This document shows positions 1-8,179 of a stretch of 43,522 nt of DNA, one piece after another. The translations under genes and the position numbers were made by a program. Under the pieces are notes generated by a model. That model was given only the letters and a program-made list of their open reading frames with translations, was not told the origin of the DNA and searched no databases. Numbering within the stretch: the stretch's first letter is position 1; each line of letters begins with the position of its first letter. This stretch comes from a virus. The DNA is taken from the IMG/VR virus record IMGVR_UViG_3300024500_000046, positions 1-43,522 of that record; one strand, 5' to 3'.

Positions 1-34
1 CGCAAAGGCACCCAAAACCCCTGCAAACTGACGC

Positions 35-58
35 TACAATGGCAAAGTCACGACTGAC
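35..58 (+). promoter_or_regulatory. Promoter -10 with operator-like palindrome
   Basis: A TACAAT -10 box at 35-40 is followed by AGTCACGACTGAC at 46-58, an exact copy of the window-wide palindrome AGTCA-N4-TGACT. The palindrome covers the expected transcription start of the gene at 82. No good -35 is visible. Confidence 0.6.
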
Positions 59-81
59 GTGATTTCAACGGAGAAACCCCT

Positions 82-324
82 ATGCAACAGCAACCGCAAA
101 TGTTCCAACTCACCGATCTGAACGGCGACGACATCCAGGCGATCATGTCCGGCATGAACGAGCTGCCCTCGAAGATGACTCGCGCCACCATGAACAAGGT
201 GGAAATGCAGATAATCCAGCAAGTGCAAGCCCAGCAGGCTGCCGCACAAGGCTTGGTCGAGAAACCTTTCGCAAAAGAAGCGAAGGCTGAAGACGTAAAG
301 CCTGGCCTGGATTCTGCCGAGTAA
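82..324 (+). CDS. Hypothetical protein, 80 aa
   Basis: Small Gln- and Met-rich acidic protein with no recognised domain. The start is supported by GGAG 9 bases upstream and by the operator-type promoter at 35-58. The middle of the protein (helix-forming, QIIQQVQAQQAA) looks alpha-helical and the tail is charged. It is a monocistronic unit followed by a perfect 18-base palindrome. Function unknown. Confidence 0.65.
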   Translation: MQQQPQMFQLTDLNGDDIQAIMSGMNELPSKMTRATMNKVEMQIIQQVQAQQAAAQGLVEKPFAKEAKAEDVKPGLDSAE

Positions 325-341
325 ACCTTATATAAGGTTTT
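323..341. repeat. Perfect 18-bp palindrome containing CCTTATATAAGG
   Basis: AAACCTTATATAAGGTTT overlaps the stop codon of the preceding gene. The same 12-base core CCTTATATAAGG recurs at 31788-31799 and CTTATATAAG at 34354-34363. It could be a short terminator-like element or an AT-rich promoter element; the sequence does not decide. Confidence 0.5.
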
Positions 342-368
342 GAGGCAAAAGCCCGGTGACGCCGATAC

Positions 369-398
369 GTCACGAATGACTGAAAAGTTTGGTAGAAT
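369..398 (+). promoter_or_regulatory. Operator GTCACGAATGACT with TAGAAT -10
   Basis: The palindrome copy at 369-381 lies over the expected -35 position of a TAGAAT box (393-398). It would drive the coiled-coil membrane protein at 433. Confidence 0.5.
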
Positions 399-432
399 CC
401 GGCATCCAAAATCGCCCTTGAAAGCAATTCAA

Positions 433-756
433 ATGTCGGACTCTACTACTCTCAGTGTCATTCAAAGCGATCTGGCAGACATGAAGTCAAGCATGTCGAA
501 GATGGCGGACGCCATCAGCAAGATCGCGATCCTCGAAGAGCGGCATCAGGCGATGCACAACACCATGCTCCGCACCCTCGAGAAGATCGAGAAGCAGAGC
601 GAGCGCCTGTCGGCACTCGAGATGGAGCAGGTCAAACAGCAGACAACGATCAAGGTCACGATCAAGGCCATCCAGGTGGCCTGGGCCATGATCGGGGCGG
701 GAGTGCTCTACGGCTTGTGGCACTTCATCAAAATCGTTGCAGCAGCACAAAGCTGA
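433..756 (+). CDS. Small coiled-coil protein with C-terminal membrane segment
   Basis: A 107-residue protein. Residues about 5-75 form a heptad-rich helix (Ile, Leu and Met spacing with many Lys, Glu and Gln), and residues about 80-105 are a hydrophobic segment with Trp and Gly that can cross the inner membrane. The architecture recalls small phage membrane-anchored coiled coils such as haemolysin XhlA-like proteins, but no family-level motif is certain. I chose the ATG at 433 because it lies downstream of the TAGAAT promoter; the ribosome binding site is weak (GAAAG). Confidence 0.6.
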   Translation: MSDSTTLSVIQSDLADMKSSMSKMADAISKIAILEERHQAMHNTMLRTLEKIEKQSERLSALEMEQVKQQTTIKVTIKAIQVAWAMIGAGVLYGLWHFIKIVAAAQS

Positions 757-820
757 GTCGCAGTGTCGGGCGACCCAGTCGCCCATGTTCAAGGGCGGCA
801 GCCCTCAAGGAGTAGGGCGC

Positions 821-2146
821 ATGTCCGCAACAAGCGATATTGACCAGTTCATCGAGGTCTACAACGACCTGGACAAATACCCAACCATCGCCGACGTGGC
901 CAAGGTTCTGGGCATCTCAATCAAGACGGTCCGCAACAAGGCGGGCTTCATTCGATCAACCTTCAAGAACAACCCCGCCGGCCCCAAGCTCGTGAACCGC
1001 GCCCCAACGGGCGATGTCCCAATGAGCGAGGACAGCTCCAAATTCATGGAGCACTGGGGTCCGGAAGAGTGTGTCGCGGAACTGCGACGCATTGCCGAGA
1101 TCGACCCCGAGAAGGTCGTCACCCGCAACTACTTCCGCAACCACAGCGCCATCTCCGAGTCCACCTGGAACCGCTACTTCGGCACCTTCGAAGAGTTCAA
1201 GCGCCAGGCCGGCATCAAGCTCTCCCGTCAGCAGCACGCCCACGAGCGTGCAATCGCCAAGCATGCGTCGGTGGATCACTACCGCGCCATGAACATCGAA
1301 CGAGCCGACTGGGCGGACAAGTACATCCGCGACAACCAGAACCGCTTCAAGACGATCCTGGCCTGCTCGGACCTCCACGACATCGAGATCGACCCGTTCT
1401 ACCTGCGAGTGCTGATCGACACCGCCGAGCGTGTCCAGCCTGACGTGATCGTCCTGGCCGGCGACATATTTGACCTGCCCGAGTTCGGCAAGTACGGCGT
1501 CGATCCGCGTGAGTGGGATGTGGTGGGTCGCATCAAGTTCGCGCATGAGCACATCCTTGCGCCGCTGCGTGACGTGTGCCCCGATGCCCAGATCGACTTC
1601 ATCGAAGGCAACCATGAGGCGCGACTGCTGCGTCAGCTGGCGGATGCCACGCCGGCGCTGCGCGCAGTGCTCTCAGACCTGCATGGCTTCACGGTCGCAA
1701 AGCTCTTGGGCCTTGAGCAGTTCGAGATCAACTACATCGCCAAAGCTGACCTGGCTGCATTTACTAAGCGCGACTTCGAGAAGGAGCTTGCCAGCAACTA
1801 CAAGGTCTACTTCGACACGGTGCTGTGCCATCACTTCCCGCACGCTCGCTCGATGGGCTTGCCTGGCATTAACGGGCACCACCATCGGCATCAGGTGTGG
1901 AGCGAGTTCAATCCCGTCTACGGCGCATACGAGTGGCACCAACTCGGCGCAGGTCACAGGCGGTCGGCTTCATACTGCGAAGGCGAGCGTTGGCACAACG
2001 GCTTCGCGCTCATCAACGTAGACACGCACACGCGCTCCACTGCGTTCGACTACATCTCCGTCACCGACTTCGCAGTGGCGGGCGGCAAGTGGTATCACCG
2101 TGAGCCGCACGAGGTCGATGCAGCGATCCCACCAAGAATTCGCTGA
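821..2146 (+). CDS. Calcineurin-like metallophosphoesterase with N-terminal HTH-like region
   Basis: A 441-residue protein. The first 50 residues look like a helix-turn-helix (TIADVAKVLGISIKTVRNKA), suggesting DNA contact. From about residue 185 the metallophosphoesterase motifs occur in order: SDLHD, GDIFD, GNHE, a lone HH pair, and GHHHRHQ. These are the metal-binding motifs of the calcineurin-like family, which hydrolyses phosphomono- or diesters and includes phage nucleases. The start has AAGGAG 8 bases upstream; a longer reading frame from 737 lacks such a site and overlaps the preceding gene. The substrate is unknown, and a role in nucleic-acid processing is inference from the HTH and the neighbouring PhoH. 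Confidence 0.8.
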   Translation: MSATSDIDQFIEVYNDLDKYPTIADVAKVLGISIKTVRNKAGFIRSTFKNNPAGPKLVNRAPTGDVPMSEDSSKFMEHWGPEECVAELRRIAEIDPEKVVTRNYFRNHSAISESTWNRYFGTFEEFKRQAGIKLSRQQHAHERAIAKHASVDHYRAMNIERADWADKYIRDNQNRFKTILACSDLHDIEIDPFYLRVLIDTAERVQPDVIVLAGDIFDLPEFGKYGVDPREWDVVGRIKFAHEHILAPLRDVCPDAQIDFIEGNHEARLLRQLADATPALRAVLSDLHGFTVAKLLGLEQFEINYIAKADLAAFTKRDFEKELASNYKVYFDTVLCHHFPHARSMGLPGINGHHHRHQVWSEFNPVYGAYEWHQLGAGHRRSASYCEGERWHNGFALINVDTHTRSTAFDYISVTDFAVAGGKWYHREPHEVDAAIPPRIR

Positions 2147-2158
2147 CCTTATATGGGC

Positions 2159-2182
2159 AGTCACGACTGACTGAGGTATAGT
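2159..2182 (+). promoter_or_regulatory. Operator in spacer of TATAGT promoter for phoH
   Basis: AGTCACGACTGACT (2159-2172) lies just upstream of the -10 box TATAGT (2177-2182), so a bound protein would occlude RNA polymerase. CTTATAT lies directly upstream. Confidence 0.6.
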
Positions 2183-2213
2183 TGTGGCTGCATCACTTGA
2201 AAGGCAGCACTCG

Positions 2214-2990
2214 ATGGCAAAAGCAAAAGCCCCAGCCACTTCCAAACGCGCCCCACGGCGCACGAACAAGAGTCAGGGGCCAATCGGCGCCGAATCACAG
2301 GAGAGCTTCGAGTTCTTCAACCGCCGAGCGGAGAAGGTCGATCGTTCACCCATCGAGGCGAAGACAGAATCCCAGAAGCGCTACATCGGCGCCATCAAGA
2401 ACTTCGAGCTGGTGTTTGCCACCGGCCCCGCCGGCACCGGCAAGACCTGGCTGTGCGGCGCACTCGCTGCCCAGGCTCTCGACCAGGGCGTCATCGACAA
2501 GATCATCATCACCCGTCCTGCAGTCGAAGCAGGTGAGTCCCTGGGCTTCCTGCCTGGCGAGCTTGAAGACAAGTTTGACCCGTTCCTGCAGCCCTTCCGC
2601 GACGTGCTGAACGAACGCCTGGGCAAGAGCTTCGTGGAGTACCTCATCAAGACAGGCCGAATCGAAGCAGCACCGCTTGCCTACATGCGCGGGCGTACGT
2701 TCAAGAACGCCTACGTGATCCTCGACGAAGGGCAGAACACCTCCCCGATGCAGATGAAGATGTTTCTCACCCGCATTGGCCAGAACTGCAAGGTCGTCGT
2801 CAACGGCGACATGAGTCAGAAGGACATCAGCGGGAAATCGGGACTCGAGGACGCAGTCAACCGACTGTCGTTCATTCCGAGCGTCAAGCACGTTCGCTTC
2901 ACGAAGGACGACGTGGTTCGCTCCGGTCTGGTGGGTGAGATCGTCAAGGCGTACGACGAGCCGACGATCGACCCTCCACGAATCGGTTGA
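2214..2990 (+). CDS. phoH: PhoH-like P-loop ATPase
   Basis: A 258-residue PhoH family ATPase. It has a Walker A motif (GPAGTGKTWL), the conserved ITRPAVEAGE segment after it, a Walker B motif VILDEGQN, and the NGDMSQKD segment typical of the family. PhoH proteins are common in phages, and a helicase- or RNA-linked role is suggested for relatives; the phage role is not settled. I chose ATG 2214 because the TATAGT promoter at 2177-2182 would start RNA near 2189, downstream of a possible upstream GTG at 2184. A terminator follows at 2998. Confidence 0.9.
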   Translation: MAKAKAPATSKRAPRRTNKSQGPIGAESQESFEFFNRRAEKVDRSPIEAKTESQKRYIGAIKNFELVFATGPAGTGKTWLCGALAAQALDQGVIDKIIITRPAVEAGESLGFLPGELEDKFDPFLQPFRDVLNERLGKSFVEYLIKTGRIEAAPLAYMRGRTFKNAYVILDEGQNTSPMQMKMFLTRIGQNCKVVVNGDMSQKDISGKSGLEDAVNRLSFIPSVKHVRFTKDDVVRSGLVGEIVKAYDEPTIDPPRIG

Positions 2991-2997
2991 TGCGGGA

Positions 2998-3026
2998 AGC
3001 CTGCGGGAAACTCGCGGGCTTTCTAT
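2998..3026 (+). terminator. Rho-independent terminator after phoH
   Basis: A 10-bp stem (2998-3007 with 3011-3020, two G-T pairs) around an AAA loop, followed by TTTCTATAT. It separates phoH from the next promoter. Confidence 0.7.
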
Positions 3027-3035
3027 ATATCTTCT

Positions 3036-3057
3036 TATACTTCGGTCAGTTATGACT
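3036..3057 (+). promoter_or_regulatory. TATACT -10 and operator overlapping a start codon
   Basis: TATACT (3036-3041) is followed by GTCAGTTATGACT (3045-3057). The ATG inside the right half-site (3052) is the start of the next gene, so the transcript would be nearly leaderless. Confidence 0.55.
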
Positions 3058-3792
3058 GAAACATTCAAGGCGTCGGTTCCCGACATTCCCCGCTACTCCG
3101 ACTGGTTCGGCTACTTCTACGGGCACGACCTGGACTTCCTGCACGCGGAACTCCTTGCTCTGCAGCACATCGACGACGGCTTGCTCAAAAAAGAGGCAGC
3201 TCTGATGCGCTCGAAGTGGTTCGACTATCGTCGGATGCACCCCACCAAAGCCACGTACTTGCTGGCTCACGAATTCAACCGCGCATACCAGGACTGCATG
3301 GTCGTCATGAAGGACCGCAGCGGGCGCTACATGCGGGCGTTCAAGGGCATGGACTGCATGCAGGCTCACGAGCGCAAGTCGTTCTGGAGGCTACGGCAGC
3401 TGATCGACGGTCTGGGCATGCGCTACGACTTCTTTCTGCGGCATGCGATGGACTGGTACATCTCCAACGGATACCGGCAACCTCCGCGCCCTGCCCACAT
3501 CGGCGCCAACGCCGACCTCATCACCGATGTGATGCTCGCCTGGGAAGACGAGTGCGCGGCCAAGATTCAGTGGACGCGAGACACGCGCTACAAGGCGGTC
3601 AACTTCATCGGGCACATCGACCAGCTCGACTGGGAACGTTGGCTCGTCGAGCAGATCAAGACCAGGCGGCATCCACAGTACGCACTTCATGCCGCGCTCT
3701 ATGTGGAAGGTTCACTTCGCATCGAGGCGGCAATCCAGGCATTCGAGCAGCGGGTGCTTGACCAGGCAATCGCAGAAGCGGTTCAAAGGTAA
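3052..3792 (+). CDS. Hypothetical protein, 246 aa
   Basis: Aromatic-rich protein (many Trp, Tyr, Phe and His) with no recognised catalytic motif. It looks soluble and largely helical. I chose ATG 3052 because the upstream promoter leaves no room for an earlier start; there is no Shine-Dalgarno sequence and the start codon lies inside the operator palindrome. Its last codons overlap the -35 of the next promoter. Function unknown. Confidence 0.65.
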   Translation: MTETFKASVPDIPRYSDWFGYFYGHDLDFLHAELLALQHIDDGLLKKEAALMRSKWFDYRRMHPTKATYLLAHEFNRAYQDCMVVMKDRSGRYMRAFKGMDCMQAHERKSFWRLRQLIDGLGMRYDFFLRHAMDWYISNGYRQPPRPAHIGANADLITDVMLAWEDECAAKIQWTRDTRYKAVNFIGHIDQLDWERWLVEQIKTRRHPQYALHAALYVEGSLRIEAAIQAFEQRVLDQAIAEAVQR

Positions 3793-3811
3793 GTCAGCCC
3801 TGACCTATAAT
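3782..3811 (+). promoter_or_regulatory. Promoter with operator in the spacer
   Basis: A TTCAAA -35-like box (3782-3787), 18-base spacer and consensus TATAAT (3806-3811). AGTCAGCCCTGAC (3792-3804) fills the spacer. It drives the Hfq-like gene and probably the helicase-primase operon. Confidence 0.65.
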
Positions 3812-3844
3812 CGAACGGTATCAGCAATCAACAACGGAGAACAT

Positions 3845-4132
3845 ATGTCCGAATTTATCAACCAACCCCAGAAGCGATTCAAGAAGCCCAAAGCGGGACC
3901 ATCCGGCCACGAAGCGTTCTTGAAAGCCCTGGAGACAGCCCAGGCCGTCGTCAGCTTCAAGATGGTCGCCGACGGCTCTGTCATCAAGGGCACCGTGAAG
4001 ACCGCCGACAAGTTCACCGTGTCGGTGAAGGTGGACAGACCCGATGGCAGCTACCAGACCTACGTCTACTTCAAGCACGCCTTCGAGTGCTTCTGGACCG
4101 ACCCCGCAGACCAACCGAACAAGGCAGCCTGA
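3845..4132 (+). CDS. Hfq-like (Sm-fold) small protein
   Basis: A 95-residue protein whose middle lines up with bacterial Hfq. FLKAL near residue 23 matches the N-terminal helix (FLNAL in Hfq). VSFKMVADGSVIKGTVKTAD matches the Sm1 strand-turn pattern ending in G-x-I-x-x-x-D, and VYFKHAFECF matches the Sm2 signature containing YKHA. Hfq is a hexameric RNA chaperone that joins small RNAs to mRNAs. The usual Gln for A-tract binding in the N-terminal helix is not obvious, and the basic N-terminal extension (KRFKKPKAG) is unlike host Hfq. The start has GGAG 8 bases upstream. It is the first gene of the helicase-primase operon. The fold call is from pattern matching by eye and needs a structure or profile check. 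Confidence 0.6.
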   Translation: MSEFINQPQKRFKKPKAGPSGHEAFLKALETAQAVVSFKMVADGSVIKGTVKTADKFTVSVKVDRPDGSYQTYVYFKHAFECFWTDPADQPNKAA

Positions 4133-4135
4133 TGT

Positions 4136-5566
4136 ATGACGGACGCCACCAGTATTGCGGAGTCGTCTACCGCTGAAATGATCGGCCGCGCTTTTGAGGC
4201 CGAAACGACACCAACACCCCCTGCAACACCGAGCGAAACCGTGCTGGAAGACAGCACGGGCAAGTTCGACTTCGATAGCGACTTCCAGACTCGAGTCGCT
4301 ACGCTGGCCTGCCGAAGCATCGACTTCGCGAATCGGGTCGGCCACCTCGTCAAGCCGCAATACTTCGAGGACGCTGGCGTAGCGATTCTGGTCAAGCTGG
4401 CCATGAGCTACTACCAGCGCAATCGGGGACTGCCCGACAAGGTCGTCATGGCCGACATTGTCAAGAAGTCCCGCGCCGCGAACATCATCAAGAAGGACGC
4501 AATCCCTCTGGTGCAGGAGGCGTTCAAGCGGGTGTACCTGCACGACGATGTGACTGGGCGCGAGTATGTCGAGGAGCGGATCGTCGAGTTCGCACGGCAC
4601 CAGGCCACCACTGCCGCCATTCTCAAATCGGTGGAGCTCGTCGAGCGCGGCGAGTTCGACAAGGTTGAGAAGTACATCAAGGAGGCGGTCGAGGTCGGCA
4701 TCAACGAAGACGGCGGCGCATACGACTACTTCTCCAACATCAGTCTTCGCACCTCCGAGCGACTGGATGATGCGTCAGGCACCAGGCCGCCTCGAGGCAT
4801 CACGACTGGGCATCTGAAGCTCGACGAAATCCTCTACCACCGGGGATGGGGCCGCAAGGAGCTCGCAACCATCATGGGCGGTGCGAAAGCGGGCAAGACC
4901 ACCGCGCTGATCGGCTTTGCGAAAGCTGCGGCGCTGGCCAAGTTCAACGTACTCTACATCACCCTCGAAGTGAGCGCGAAGATCATCTCCGATCGTCTCG
5001 ACGCATCCATCAGCGACACGATGATGAAGGAGCTCGGCAAGCACATTCGTGATGTTGAGTCCAAGGTCAGCGCGATGGAGGCCAGCAGCGGTGCGTTCAA
5101 GATTCACGAGTTCCCGTCCGGTACGTTCACGCCGAACCAGCTGCGGGCGCTACTGGATCGCTACGAGGCCAAAGGTCTGAAGTTCGATCTGGTCGTCGTG
5201 GACTACGCGGACATCATGGCTCCGAACTTCCGCTACAACGATGTGATCGAGAACAGCAAGTCCGTGTACGTGGACCTGCGGGCCATCGCACAGCAGAAGG
5301 ACGTTGCGATGCTGACGGCCACGCAGACCAACCGCGAGGGCTACAAGGCCACCGTCGCGAAGGCTGAACACGTCGCCGAAGACTTCAACAAGGTGCGGAC
5401 GGTCGATCTGATGATCTCCATCAACATCACCGACGAGGAGCGATCGAAGGGCGAGGCTCGTCTGTACTTCGCGGCCAGCCGCAACCAGGAGTCGGGCTTC
5501 ACGCTGTTCATCAAGCAGGACATTGCGAAGATGAAGTTCATCGAATCCATCATTCGGAGAGAGTGA
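4136..5566 (+). CDS. dnaB: Replicative DNA helicase, DnaB-like
   Basis: A 476-residue replicative helicase. An N-terminal helical region (to about 190) precedes a RecA-like motor with Walker A GGAKAGKTTAL (from residue 248), the ITLEVS segment of motif 1a, Walker B DLVVVDYADI, the motif 3 Gln region (TATQTNREGYKA) and a late Arg/Lys region. This is the DnaB/T4 gp41/T7 gp4 group, which unwinds the fork 5' to 3' and recruits primase. The start follows the Hfq-like stop by three bases. It overlaps the zinc-ribbon gene by one base (TGATG), and the primase follows, giving a helicase-primase operon. Confidence 0.9.
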   Translation: MTDATSIAESSTAEMIGRAFEAETTPTPPATPSETVLEDSTGKFDFDSDFQTRVATLACRSIDFANRVGHLVKPQYFEDAGVAILVKLAMSYYQRNRGLPDKVVMADIVKKSRAANIIKKDAIPLVQEAFKRVYLHDDVTGREYVEERIVEFARHQATTAAILKSVELVERGEFDKVEKYIKEAVEVGINEDGGAYDYFSNISLRTSERLDDASGTRPPRGITTGHLKLDEILYHRGWGRKELATIMGGAKAGKTTALIGFAKAAALAKFNVLYITLEVSAKIISDRLDASISDTMMKELGKHIRDVESKVSAMEASSGAFKIHEFPSGTFTPNQLRALLDRYEAKGLKFDLVVVDYADIMAPNFRYNDVIENSKSVYVDLRAIAQQKDVAMLTATQTNREGYKATVAKAEHVAEDFNKVRTVDLMISINITDEERSKGEARLYFAASRNQESGFTLFIKQDIAKMKFIESIIRRE

Positions 5567-5724
5567 TGGATGAGTCGATCGCTCCATACATGCACGGCCA
5601 CGCCGAGTGTCTGAACTGCGGCCACAAGTGGGTTGCGGTTTGGCCCCTCGGTGCCGAAGCGCTGGAATGTTCTCAGTGCGGCAGCACCGACACCGACAGG
5701 GAGGCTGTCGATGAGTCGCAATGA
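5566..5724 (+). CDS. Small zinc-ribbon protein
   Basis: A 52-residue protein. Two CxxC pairs (CLNC near residue 15 and CSQC near residue 35) form a likely zinc ribbon. It starts inside the helicase stop codon (TGATG) and its end overlaps the primase start by 14 bases, so it is translationally coupled on both sides. Its position between helicase and primase suggests a replisome accessory factor; this is inference. Confidence 0.7.
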   Translation: MDESIAPYMHGHAECLNCGHKWVAVWPLGAEALECSQCGSTDTDREAVDESQ

Positions 5725-6796
5725 AGAACTCCAGGAAGCGCTCGAAACGATCGACATGGAGTCATGGCTCGATCGTGAGGGCGTCAAGTACAAGGTGACT
5801 CGAGGCTCACGTGGCACGCAGCTGAACATCAAGGAGTGCCCCTGCTGCGGCGGTTCGAACTGGAAGGTCTACCTGAACGCCGAGACAGGGCTGGGCAACT
5901 GCTTCTCCGGCGATTGCGAGGTCAAGTTCAACAAGTGGAAGTTTATCCAGGCCCACCTGGGTACGGCGACCACCAGGCAAGTGATCGAGCATGTCAAGGA
6001 GGTTGCGGCCGAACAGGGCTGGCAGCCTCGGATTCGGCATACGGCGGCCGTCCAGCATGACGCGGAGCTCCATCTACCTGAGAGCTACGAGCTGCCCATT
6101 GGCGAGAAGAATCTGAAGTACCTGGAGAATCGCGGCATCACTGGCGAGATTGCTCGGTACTTCCGTCTGCGCTTCTCCAAGCGCGGCGTCTTCGAGTACC
6201 TGGACGACTACGGCCGCAAGATGCGTCAGAGCTACGCGGACCGCATCCTCATTCCGATCTACGACATCGACGGCACGTTCGTGTCGTTCCAGGGTCGGGA
6301 CATCACAGGTACGGCTGACAAAAAGTACCTCTTCCCACCTGGCTTCGCATCGACAGGCTCGTATCTGTACAACGGGCAGAACGCGATCGGCGCCAAGCGC
6401 ATCGTCGTAGGGGAGGGCGCGTTCGACGTAATGGCGCTCAAGATCGCCCTCGACGGAGATTCGGCGCTTCGAGACGTTGTGCCGGTTGGCAGCTTCGGCA
6501 AGCACCTGTCGGAAGGCTCCGAGAACAGCCAGCTCTCCAAGCTCATCAAGCTCAAGGAGCATGGCCTGCGCGAAGTGACATTCATGTGGGACGGCGAGAA
6601 GAAAGCGACCCAGGATGCCGTGAAGGCGGCGCTCATGGTGCGCGGCGCAGGTCTTGTGGCCCGTATCGCATTCCTGCCGAAAGACAAAGACCCGAACGAG
6701 GTCGCGCCAGAGGTCGTGCGCCAGGCGTTCTGGAAGGCGGAGGTGCTGTCACCTACCACGGCCGCGAAGATCAAGCTGCTCTGTATGGGTCGATGA
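5711..6796 (+). CDS. dnaG: DNA primase, DnaG/TOPRIM type
   Basis: A 361-residue primase. A zinc-binding N-terminus (CPCC then CFSGDC about 25 residues later) is followed by the RNA-polymerase core and a TOPRIM fold: IVVGEGAFDVMAL carries the catalytic Glu and FMWDGEKKAT the acidic metal ligand. It makes RNA primers for the lagging strand and should pair with the helicase two genes upstream. The start has GGGAGG 8 bases upstream. At 361 residues it is shorter than bacterial DnaG (about 580), lacking the large C-terminal helicase-binding domain, as is usual for phage primases. Confidence 0.9.
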   Translation: MSRNEELQEALETIDMESWLDREGVKYKVTRGSRGTQLNIKECPCCGGSNWKVYLNAETGLGNCFSGDCEVKFNKWKFIQAHLGTATTRQVIEHVKEVAAEQGWQPRIRHTAAVQHDAELHLPESYELPIGEKNLKYLENRGITGEIARYFRLRFSKRGVFEYLDDYGRKMRQSYADRILIPIYDIDGTFVSFQGRDITGTADKKYLFPPGFASTGSYLYNGQNAIGAKRIVVGEGAFDVMALKIALDGDSALRDVVPVGSFGKHLSEGSENSQLSKLIKLKEHGLREVTFMWDGEKKATQDAVKAALMVRGAGLVARIAFLPKDKDPNEVAPEVVRQAFWKAEVLSPTTAAKIKLLCMGR

Positions 6797-6806
6797 CTTC
6801 GCCGTG

Positions 6807-6835
6807 TTGTGACCCCGCAACTCGGTTTCTACAAT
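6807..6835 (+). promoter_or_regulatory. Sigma70-type promoter without operator
   Basis: TTGTGA (6807-6812), a 17-base spacer and TACAAT (6830-6835). It is among the best-formed promoters in the window and lacks the AGTCA-N4-TGACT palindrome, so it may stay active when the others are repressed. It drives the WGR-ligase-kinase operon. Confidence 0.6.
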
Positions 6836-6866
6836 TCACTCAACGACGATTTGTCAATGGAAGTTT

Positions 6867-7343
6867 ATGACCACATCACTTACACATAGCGCCACATTTT
6901 TGATGCACGAAGGCGGGACAAAGTTCTACGAAGTTGTCCAGCTGTACAACGCCGACGCCAGAAAATTCATCCTCGTCAAGCGATGGGGTAAAGCTGCGGC
7001 CAGAGTACGCGGTGGAGAAATCAAGGTCGAGGAGTTCTCGACGGCACAGCGACTCGACGTAGCGGCGGATAAGGTCATTCGCGAGAAGCAGGGCAGGGGC
7101 TACAGCGCCACCAAGCCCGATGCGGCAGGCGCTTTGCACACTCGAGGCGGCTTGTCTTTCGCAAGCGAGACAGACTTTGGCAACACTCTGTCGATGCACT
7201 ACGGCCCGAACGGTACGCGAATCAGGGAAGTGCTCGGACTGAGCTTGGGTGCTGCAAATCCGGACGACGATGATGATGACGAGGTTGTCGTCGAGGAGCC
7301 GCAGCCCGAACCCGATCGCGGCGAGACGTGGGGAAGCTGGTGA
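6867..7343 (+). CDS. WGR-domain protein
   Basis: A 158-residue protein. Residues about 15-80 match the WGR domain: FYEVVQLY, then FILVKRWGKAAARVRGG, EEFST, and a KVIREKQGRGY end. WGR domains in PARP2/3 bind DNA ends and nicks; in bacteria and phages they occur alone with unknown roles. A run of six Asp and an acidic Glu-rich stretch precede a C-terminal WGSW. It is the first gene of the operon that contains DNA ligase, so a role at nicks is plausible (inference). Its last Trp codon and stop overlap the GTG start of the next gene. Confidence 0.75.
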   Translation: MTTSLTHSATFLMHEGGTKFYEVVQLYNADARKFILVKRWGKAAARVRGGEIKVEEFSTAQRLDVAADKVIREKQGRGYSATKPDAAGALHTRGGLSFASETDFGNTLSMHYGPNGTRIREVLGLSLGAANPDDDDDDEVVVEEPQPEPDRGETWGSW

Positions 7344-7555
7344 GCGACTACAAGGAGGTGTTCGACCGACTGCCGCCCCAGATGCAAGAAACCATCCGCA
7401 TGCACATGATCGGGCAAGTTCAGGGAACCTTGCAGGCGATCGTCGATGACCGCTTTCAAACCCTGCACTCGCGCTATAAACTTCAGTCAGTGCTGAAGCA
7501 GATTCTGGATCAGAAACGAGCTTCGGCGATTCGCCCCCTGTGGGGCTCTTGGTAA
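7340..7555 (+). CDS. Small protein ending in WGSW
   Basis: A 71-residue protein with no known domain, largely helical, rich in Gln, Met and basic residues. The GTG start overlaps the previous stop (TGGTGA), and GGGGAAG lies upstream. The C-terminus RPLWGSW repeats the last four residues of the preceding protein, a shared tail also seen as GSW, GTW or EAW in three other proteins of this window. Function unknown. Confidence 0.65.
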   Translation: MSDYKEVFDRLPPQMQETIRMHMIGQVQGTLQAIVDDRFQTLHSRYKLQSVLKQILDQKRASAIRPLWGSW

Positions 7556-7564
7556 GGAGTATCC

Positions 7565-8167
7565 ATGTCGATTTTTGACAGTATCGAACAGGCCGTTCGC
7601 GACCGACAGTCGATCTACCCGCCCGAGCAGTCGGCGGCGGGCACCAACACATTCACCGTCAAGGGCTGCAAGGCTGTGGGCTACACCCCAGGCTACTGCG
7701 TCTGCCTGAACAAGCTCAAGGCGTACGAGCGCGACAAGGCCCTGTCCTCGTATCCCGAGTGCGAGAAGGCAATCAGCGGCAAGTCATGCCCCGCAATCAG
7801 CATGCAAACCGAGGAACAGACGGCCGGCAAGGCGCTGTACTACGTCGATCGGGCACTGCTGCGCGAGGAAATGGACAAGCAGTTCGGTCAGGTTACGACC
7901 AGCTTCCGGCCCACAAAGGCGGCTCCGACCGTCACAGCACCGGCAGTCAAGAAGCCCGAACCCAAACCTGCTGTCAAATCCGACGACCGTCTCATGGACA
8001 TGCCCACCGACGGGTATGCCGCAGCGATCAACGCCGCCATCAAAGAGGCGAGCGACCAACCCAACCCCGAGCCGAAGGTCAGTGCGCCGCAACCTTCGAC
8101 GAAGCCTGTGTCCTTGCTGGACATTGCACGGATGCATGCGGGCACATCTTCAACAAACGGAGCCTAA
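7565..8167 (+). CDS. Hypothetical Cys-containing protein, 200 aa
   Basis: The N-terminal half holds several cysteines (VKGCKAVGYTPGYCVCLNKL, then PECEK and SCPAI), a pattern that could bind metal or an Fe-S cluster. The C-terminal half is Pro- and Lys-rich and looks like a flexible linker. A strong TAAGGAG precedes the ATG. It lies in the ligase operon. No family recognised. Confidence 0.65.
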   Translation: MSIFDSIEQAVRDRQSIYPPEQSAAGTNTFTVKGCKAVGYTPGYCVCLNKLKAYERDKALSSYPECEKAISGKSCPAISMQTEEQTAGKALYYVDRALLREEMDKQFGQVTTSFRPTKAAPTVTAPAVKKPEPKPAVKSDDRLMDMPTDGYAAAINAAIKEASDQPNPEPKVSAPQPSTKPVSLLDIARMHAGTSSTNGA

Positions 8168-8179
8168 GTCATGAATGAC
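8167..8179 (+). promoter_or_regulatory. Operator palindrome over the start codon
   Basis: AGTCATGAATGAC fits AGTCA-N4-TGAC. It contains the ATG (8171) of the next gene and overlaps the stop of the previous one. No -10 box is obvious, so it may act inside the operon. Confidence 0.45.

Noticed and set aside
1-34. A partial gene at the left edge
   Set aside because: No frame shows a convincing end before the promoter at 35; the sequence looks intergenic.
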